A stretch of 64,000 nt of DNA from Xiphias gladius (taxonomy: Eukaryota > Chordata > Actinopteri > Istiophoriformes > Xiphiidae), in the NCBI RefSeq assembly GCF_016859285.1, contig NC_053413.1, positions 22,126,939 through 22,190,938 on the forward strand. The letters are read 5' to 3'. Position 1 is the stretch's first letter, and every line of letters begins with the position of its first letter. The translations under genes were made by a program, and so were the position numbers. This document shows positions 57,881 through 64,000 of the stretch, piece after piece. A model generated the notes under the pieces. That model was given only the letters and a program-made list of their open reading frames with translations, did not search any database and was not told where the DNA came from.

Positions 57881-58545
57881 AAACTATGCATCACTTCTCT
57901 CATGCGGTGGATACTGAATCTTGGGGTTGATCCCTCAGTGTTTTTAAAAGGCCAGTTCACCCAAATTACAAAAAGAAATTTAGTAAATGGTTTATAACAC
58001 ACTATAATGTTGTTAAAAGCAGGTATGTGTTTATTAATGTTTGTCAACAAGTCACTCCTATGTGTGCAACCAAAAGTGGAGGCATTATAATGAAAATTCA
58101 CTAGCACGCAGTTGTATAAAATAAAGTCTAAGAAGTTATAATTGTTAAATACTGTACATTAATACAAATGTAAAAAAGTCCTAATATTTGCGTATAACTA
58201 CATTGTACTGTGTTATAAACATTTATTAAATGCGTATTTACTGCTTATAAATGCTAATCAGGTGGACTTAAAACTTAAAATTTGATAAACTTTCCAGTAA
58301 CGTGTCTTTACACATACAAAATGAGATCATTGGAACAATTTCCAATGAAAGACATAAACCCATGTGGACCTTTTTAGTTTCTAAAAAGCGACACTGTTGT
58401 TGAAATGAGAAATCTATAGGGTGAGATTTTTTTTTTTCAGGCTGCACTAATCAATATTTTAAAAAGGGCTCAAATGACCATGCGTAACATGAGAAGTGTC
58501 ACATGTAGAGACCGACAGTGAATTATGATTCTCTTCGAATCCGAA

Positions 58546-59138
58546 TCCCTAATCGAATCTTTTGAAGTAGTTTGTTTGATGGGAAACTGATCGTCTCACT
58601 CAGCGCAGTAACAAAAAGTATGTCTGGCTTCTTCCAATCATGTTAACAGTTTGTCATGTCAATTTTACTCAATGGACCAATTAGCAGACAAGCATGACAC
58701 TGACACTGACACTAATAGAAACTACGGCAATTAACTACCAAACCTAAACTGTGGCCATTCTTCTGTGTTGAGTGGTTGTAGAACTTTCACCACATATTTT
58801 GTCACTGCTCTGTGACATTGATCAACCCTGTCCTCACAGCTTGTTCGTCACTAAAGCTAAAGTTAAAAAAAAAAGAAAAGAAAAAAAGGTGAAAATATTA
58901 ATTCGACTTAGTCATTCGCTGATTATCTATTAAATAAATGCACTGAACGTTACCTGTAGGTAAACCCGTTGTTGCACTGCAGCAGGTCACAGAATATAGT
59001 GTAACACCGGTGGTAGGATGAAGCTGAGCACTCGCCACTCTCAAGGTTTCAAAAGTTCTTACTTATGTTGGACGGTGGATAAACATTTAAAGACGGGACT
59101 TGTCGCGAAAGAACGTGAGTGAAATATTCGATTAGGGA
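58546..59138. mobile_element. Possible non-autonomous element with 13-bp inverted repeats
   Basis: TCCCTAATCGAAT (58546-58558) and ATTCGATTAGGGA (59126-59138) are perfect reverse complements 567 bp apart. The interior has no coding capacity. The superfamily is not identified, and target-site duplications were not located. Confidence 0.45.
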
Positions 59139-60092
59139 TTTGTTGGTTGCGGAGCTTAACGAATCTGGGTTATCTAACCGCTTGGAACCAGATCCAAAAT
59201 GTTACCAGATATTGGAGCCCATTCCTAGTTTTAGCCTCTTTTAGCTTATTGTTTTGGTTTTACAACCCACAAAAACTTGTGCCTTTTTGTTTCAGACTTC
59301 CTGGTGAACACAGTGAAGAATTTAGCAGCTAAAGAGTCAGATATTTCCATCAGGAGTTGGTAGAGACCAAAAACAGAGCTAAGAGAGAGTGAATATTGGA
59401 CTTAAATTTGTCATCTGAACAGAAACATGACTCCAACTTAATAAAGTGATAATGTTTTGTTTATAGCTTTTCTGCTGCCCAAAACTGGCAAAAAAAAAAA
59501 AATAGTACAGCTCTAAGTGAGGAAATGTATAATATATAATTTAAGTAATCTGAGTGAACTGACCCTTTAAAGTTTCAACTACAGCATTGTAGCGAATGCT
59601 GACAAAAGAAGCCATAAACCAAACATACTGAGCCAACTACATAAATCCCATTTCCAGCAGGTTTACCTCACTGTCTGCAACATTGTTTAGTTGCCAAACG
59701 TTAGTGTGGTCACAACATTTCTATTTCTCTTCTTTTGTCTTCTTTGTCGACAGTTTTCGTTCTGCGCAGCACTTTTTAGGAAAACATCATGATTCAGTGT
59801 AACTGACATTTTATTTTTAGTTGTAATATTTGGTTCGCTTACGTGTTTACAAAGATCAATGATGTCACGTTGTTTAGATTTCCAAAAATGCTACAGAATA
59901 ATCTCTAAAACAGGAATGAGAATTTGTTGTTTTTAATTGTGGACTGACTTTCTGTCCTCCTTAACAATGTACCATTAAAAAACACCTTGTTTTAATTTTG
60001 CACTGTGAATTATTTTCTGATACCTGTTGCTTTCTTTGAGTAAAAATAATCATATTATGGAAAGAAAATTTTGACCCTAAATAGAGGGAAAA

Positions 60093-60131
60093 AATAAAAG
60101 CACTCATTTCAATTTTGTAGAAGTTTTTATT
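60093..60131. terminator. Back-to-back polyadenylation signals
   Basis: AATAAA on the plus strand (60093-60098) and AATAAA on the minus strand (60126-60131, read TTTATT on the plus strand) lie 28 bp apart. The first could end the cc2d1b transcript. The second would end a minus-strand transcript coming from the right, whose coding exons I do not see. Confidence 0.4.
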
Positions 60132-61613
60132 TTACATATACTACAGCTTGGTTTTTGTTTTTATGTTTTTTTTTTGGGGGGGGGTTTGGATAAAGACAAC
60201 TTTTGACATTTGTAGTGTAAAGAAAAAACGGTGTACAGGGTTTTTGGCTTTTCAAACATTTTTGACCTATGTTTATTTAAAAAAAAAAATACTTTAAGAA
60301 AACCCAGTCAATGACAACCGAGAGTGGATTGTGTCATCCAAGTTTCATCCCAGAACTAGTTGATATAACTGTTAAAATGCAAAGTGGATTTGCTGTCTTC
60401 ACTGTTTTCAAGCTCGTTTCTGTTTGCATGCAGTGTTAAAGTCTTGGATAGTAACATCTTACAACTGCATACCAAAACAAAACAAAAAACGAATTTCAGT
60501 CAAACAAATTGCACCTTTTTTTTTTTTTTGGATTTAGGACATATTGCACTCATCAGATAATGCCAAAAATAACAATGAACAGAAAACAGGGCCTCTGAAA
60601 AATAATCCTCATGTCTCCTCTTCATTTATGCTAATTTATAAAAACAGAACTGCTGAACGTCACACAGTGAAGACACAGTGATTCAGCGACACCAACTCTG
60701 GTATGATCACAGTAAATTAACCCAGAACTGGTGACTTTTGACCTCTGAACCCTTCAATCGGCTTTACTAACATTCCTTTGCTACAGTAGCTCCTAAAATA
60801 CTTCAAATTGAGTAATAAATTAATACAGAATAGCTACAGGTCTAATTTGAACTCGAAGCGTCGGCTCTTCTGCAGATTTTCATGTGATTGTCTGATTCTC
60901 ACTTGTGATGACAAGATTGTTTTTCTCTAATAAAATGCCTCAAGAAAACCTCTCGTACTGCGCTAACGGTACTTTTTGCGCAGCCCCTTCTGGTTTTACA
61001 TTAGCATGACTAAAGATGGAGAAATTGCCATAATGCAGAATGATTACTGTTCAGAGCATTTTGACTTGAGAGGGTGGGGGGTTTTTGGTGATCAGTCTAG
61101 CCAGAAACAAAAACACATTTTGCTGATTTGAACAGAAACAGGAGGAATACATTCTTAGATATTTTTTTTTTCTAGGTCCATGTTGCTGAGGGAGAGCACA
61201 GTACAGAGCAGAAAGAGGGGCTGCAGGTAGACCTCCAACAGCCTGATCCGTTTATAGATACACAAACAGTTGAGGGCTTCTACGTGTCTAACACATCGGT
61301 AATCTACAGGGTTCCTACGCAGGTCTGCAAAAGTTGTGACAAGTCTGGAGCAGGATGGTGATGATTTCTGGGCTTTGGAAGGATGGTAAAGTTGCAGAAA
61401 ATGTGAGATGAAATACATTCATCTTGCAGGAACCCTGGATCTTCACAAACACTGAACTTTTCTATTGGAAACACTTTCGTCTTCCAGAACACAGTGGCAG
61501 CAGCTCTGACACTCGCTTTAACTCTCCTGTAAATGGCTTAGAATCCAGTGCACTGCTTCTGCAATTTTAATAGAGTTTATTTTTGTGTGTGTGTTTGTAC
61601 ACACACACACCCC

Positions 61614-61648
<35 letters not shown>

Positions 61649-62720
61649 ACACCCACCAACACGCACGCACACACACACACACCCACACCAACAGTTATAA
61701 TTAAAAAGACACCAGAATTACGTGAGGTTTTTCCAACCCCTGCTGGACGAAGACCAAGCGCTGATGATTCTGAAGTTGATTGACGAGATTAAAAAGATTT
61801 CCCTCTCCTGTTTTTTCGGCTTTATGTACAGATTATTTGAGTTTATCGATAAAGCATTGGAACCTTTTTTTTTTTTCTTTTTTTCTTTTTAAATCAGCTG
61901 TCTACTGTAGGACAGAGGGCCTTCTTTCTGACTTCAGAGTAACGTGTAATCTTATTTCACAGAGCAGAGGAGTCTGTGGCGGTCACTTGAATAAAACTGT
62001 CTTTCAGTGGGATCTCTGGAGGCTACAGATGTTACAGTTACGATGGAGGAGAAATCGTTCCGCCTACAAAAATATGTACAACGAGTCAGTGCATTTGTCC
62101 ATGAAGTAAAGCATCTGATGATTGATGAGTAAAGCTTAAGAGTTGAAGCTGAGATGCCCCCCCCCCCAATGAATTGCTGCTGCAGGCACTGAGCACCACG
62201 GTGCAAAAAAAAAAAAAAAAAACTAGATCACCACGCAGAGGCACGCTCTCCCTTCTCGTTGGATGATTTATGGTTTTCCTTGTTAATGTAACTTCAGAGG
62301 AATAGTCCCAACTTCATCGGTGGATATGAGTCTCCCTTGTAAGAGCATCTGTGCTACACAGGGGCCTCTGAGTTCCGAGTTTCAGGACCCCCGGCTGCCA
62401 CAGTGACGTTGGACTGACGGTTGATTAGGAGGCCGAGGAGCTACGTAACACCACGCCGGAGTCATACCGTGGGTCCGTCCAAATAGCCACACTTGAGGCT
62501 GCGTCGCCAAGTTGTAGGCAAATGTGCCCCACGTCTGGAAAATAGCCACACACACTACACTAATCCCACACTTCTACTAATACTTCTTTGAAGGGCCTGT
62601 GTTTGGCAAGCAACTAACCAGCCAAAAATTCACATACTTATGTTTAGAATTTGGCATAAAAGCATTTGATCAACTTTCTAACTGTCAGGAGTGGCCAGGA
62701 GAAGGCGTTCAGGTAGACAG
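60132..62720. other. No coding gene recognised; possible 3' UTR of a minus-strand gene
   Basis: Both strands were read without finding a conserved domain. Poly-T runs (60160-60180, 60515-60530, 61160-61170, 61866-61890) and a CA-rich microsatellite are present. The AATAAA at 60126-60131 on the minus strand would fit a long 3' UTR of a gene lying to the right of the window, but this is speculative. Confidence 0.35.
61598..61690. repeat. Compound CA-rich microsatellite
   Basis: CA repeats interrupted by CCC, CG and CCA variants, so an imperfect, ageing array. Confidence 0.9.
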
Positions 62721-62727
62721 ACAGTAC

Positions 62728-63245
62728 TGCATCTGCTAAACTCCTGGGCACCTTAGATTCCTACCCAGCATGCAGTGCCATCAGTGAGGCGTCTGATTGG
62801 TCCCGGATTCATTCTGCAGCAGGACAACGAGCCCGAACACACAGCCAGAGTCATAAAGACCTGTCTTCGGAGAGAGACAAGAACGACAAGGAGTCCCGCA
62901 AACAGATGGCCTGTCCCCCACAGAGCTCCGATCTCGCCATCATGGAGTCAGTCTGGGATTACATGAAGGGACAGAAGACACCGAGACAGCCTGAACCCGC
63001 AGAGGAACTGAGGCAGGTTCTCCAATACGCTGGAACAAAGTACCTGCCAAGTACCTTGAAACACTGTGTGCCAGTGTACTTATGGGCAACTGGTGCTGTT
63101 TTAAAAGGCAAAGGTTGGTCACAACAGATTTTGACTTAAGTTTTTTCTGTTGACTGCACTTTAAAAACTATTCATGCTATTATTTTTGAAAGCAGCCTCA
63201 CTTTACTTTTAGTGCCTAAAACTTTTGCAGAGTCCTGTGTATACA
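62728..63245 (+). mobile_element. Tc1-like transposon 3' fragment
   Basis: Plus-strand transposase remnant: GFILQQDNEPEHTARVIKTC, then after a frameshift PPQSSDLAIMESVWDYMKG and AEELRQVLQYA, ending QILT stop. The same family as the minus-strand copy at 37662-38203 (FPPQSSDLNIMESVWDCVKG). The right end GTGCCTAAAACTTTTGCAGA is the terminal inverted repeat. The N-terminal half and left repeat are missing. Confidence 0.8.
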
Positions 63246-63539
63246 CACATTCAGTGAGAGAGATGGCCGTTAATCATTATTCGCTTATTAAAAGATTTAA
63301 TTATCTGTTTTTCGTCGCTTTCTCCACAAAAACTGAGCTGAACCTCATGGCGACGGGGAAAATGCGGCTTTTAAACCAGCTATTATTAATTTGGGTCTGT
63401 CACAACCGGCAATTTCTGTAGGAATAAATCTATCTTTGATGGATCCTACAGCTCCTCCGATAAATCACAGATTAATACATTTCCCTGCCATTCAGCGTCA
63501 AGTTATGAGTTGTGTTCACACAGATCGTGGTATTATTTT

Positions 63540-63872
63540 TAGAACAAAATTAAATCGCCAACTATTTTAATAATCGATTCATAGTTTAAGTCAGTTTTCA
63601 AGCCAAAAGGCCAAAAAGTTGATGGTTCCATGTTCTCAAATGTGACAATTTGATGATTTTCTTCCTTTATGGTAAACTGAACATCTGTGGGTTTTATGAC
63701 CGTTGGTCAGGAAAAACAAAACATTTACTGACGTCACCTTGAGCTCTAGGAAATTGTGACGGACATGTTTCACCGTTTTCTGATGTTTTTTCAATAAACC
63801 AAGAAAAATAATCAATCTAACTGAATCTAAATCTAACCGATAATGAAAATAATCGTTAGCTGCAGCCCTAGT
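63540..63872 (-). repeat. ATTAATCGATT-family repeat, reverse orientation
   Basis: TTTTAATAATCGATTCATAG at the left and GAAAATAATCGTTAGCTGCA followed by GCCCT at the right. It is the reverse orientation of the copies at 43060 and 48028. Confidence 0.6.
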
Positions 63873-64000
63873 TTTGTTCATCCAACTATTCATTCATTCG
63901 TTTAAAATTACCGAGGGCAGGGCTACATTTAAGAGTTATGTTCTGAAACACTTGATCAATACGGTTCTTGAAAGAGTATCTCACAATTCATCACGGTCTA

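Larger units (their letters stand above)
56447..60098 (+). other. cc2d1b: cc2d1b 3' UTR and flank
   Basis: After the TAG at 56444-56446 I found no further conserved coding sequence. Candidate AATAAA signals occur near 58120, near 59440 and at 60093-60098, so the UTR length is uncertain. The region includes the percomorph repeat at 57455-57870 and the inverted-repeat element at 58546-59138. Confidence 0.45.

Noticed and set aside
61155-61418. Minus-strand 87-codon frame as an exon of the next gene
   Set aside because: No recognisable domain, and splice sites and conservation could not be argued.

Overview
The window is vertebrate nuclear DNA, almost certainly from a spiny-rayed (percomorph) teleost. 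Its genes are intron-rich and their products match vertebrate families. The introns hold degraded Tc1-like transposons, tRNA-derived SINEs, an L1-like LINE tail and several repeat families familiar from percomorph genomes. I assembled gene models by hand from reading frame, GT/AG (one GC/AG) splice sites and intron phase. Each of the five complete models sums to a whole number of codons.

Layout from left to right. (1) 1-3589, minus strand: the first coding exon of the long (XL) form of gnal (G-protein alpha-olf), with a CpG-rich start region; the rest of the gene runs off the left edge, and its intron holds a degenerate tandem repeat array. (2) 3590-7960: intergenic DNA with an RFX X-box-like site and a possible non-coding exon. 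(3) 7961-17935, plus: mak, a ciliary/photoreceptor kinase, 15 coding exons (668 aa) plus an alternative copy of exon 4. (4) 18532-20269, minus: a tmem14c-like gene (107 aa). (5) 21413-25184, minus: pak1ip1, a nucleolar WD40 protein (364 aa). (6) 26294-33057, plus: an endoU-type poly(U) endoribonuclease (290 aa; first exon tentative). (7) 34879-56446, plus: cc2d1b-like, a DM14/C2 protein of the Lgd/Freud family (913 aa, 24 coding exons). (8) 56447-64000: the cc2d1b 3' end, an apparent back-to-back polyadenylation region, and repeats with no recognised coding exon.

The genes do not form a pathway. The block mak / tmem14 / pak1ip1 matches the gene neighbourhood on human 6p24, with gnal on one side and endou and cc2d1b on the other. 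The most notable observation is a tandemly duplicated exon inside the mak kinase domain. Both copies have intact splice sites and lengths of 3n+2 (80 and 83 nt), so including both or neither breaks the reading frame. This is the expected arrangement for mutually exclusive splicing and would swap the alpha-D/alpha-E segment of the kinase. mak also has a 75-nt in-frame cassette exon at the position of the mammalian retina-specific exon. Other points are a GC-AG intron in pak1ip1, a shared intron position across three DM14 repeats of cc2d1b, and several perfect or near-perfect hairpins.
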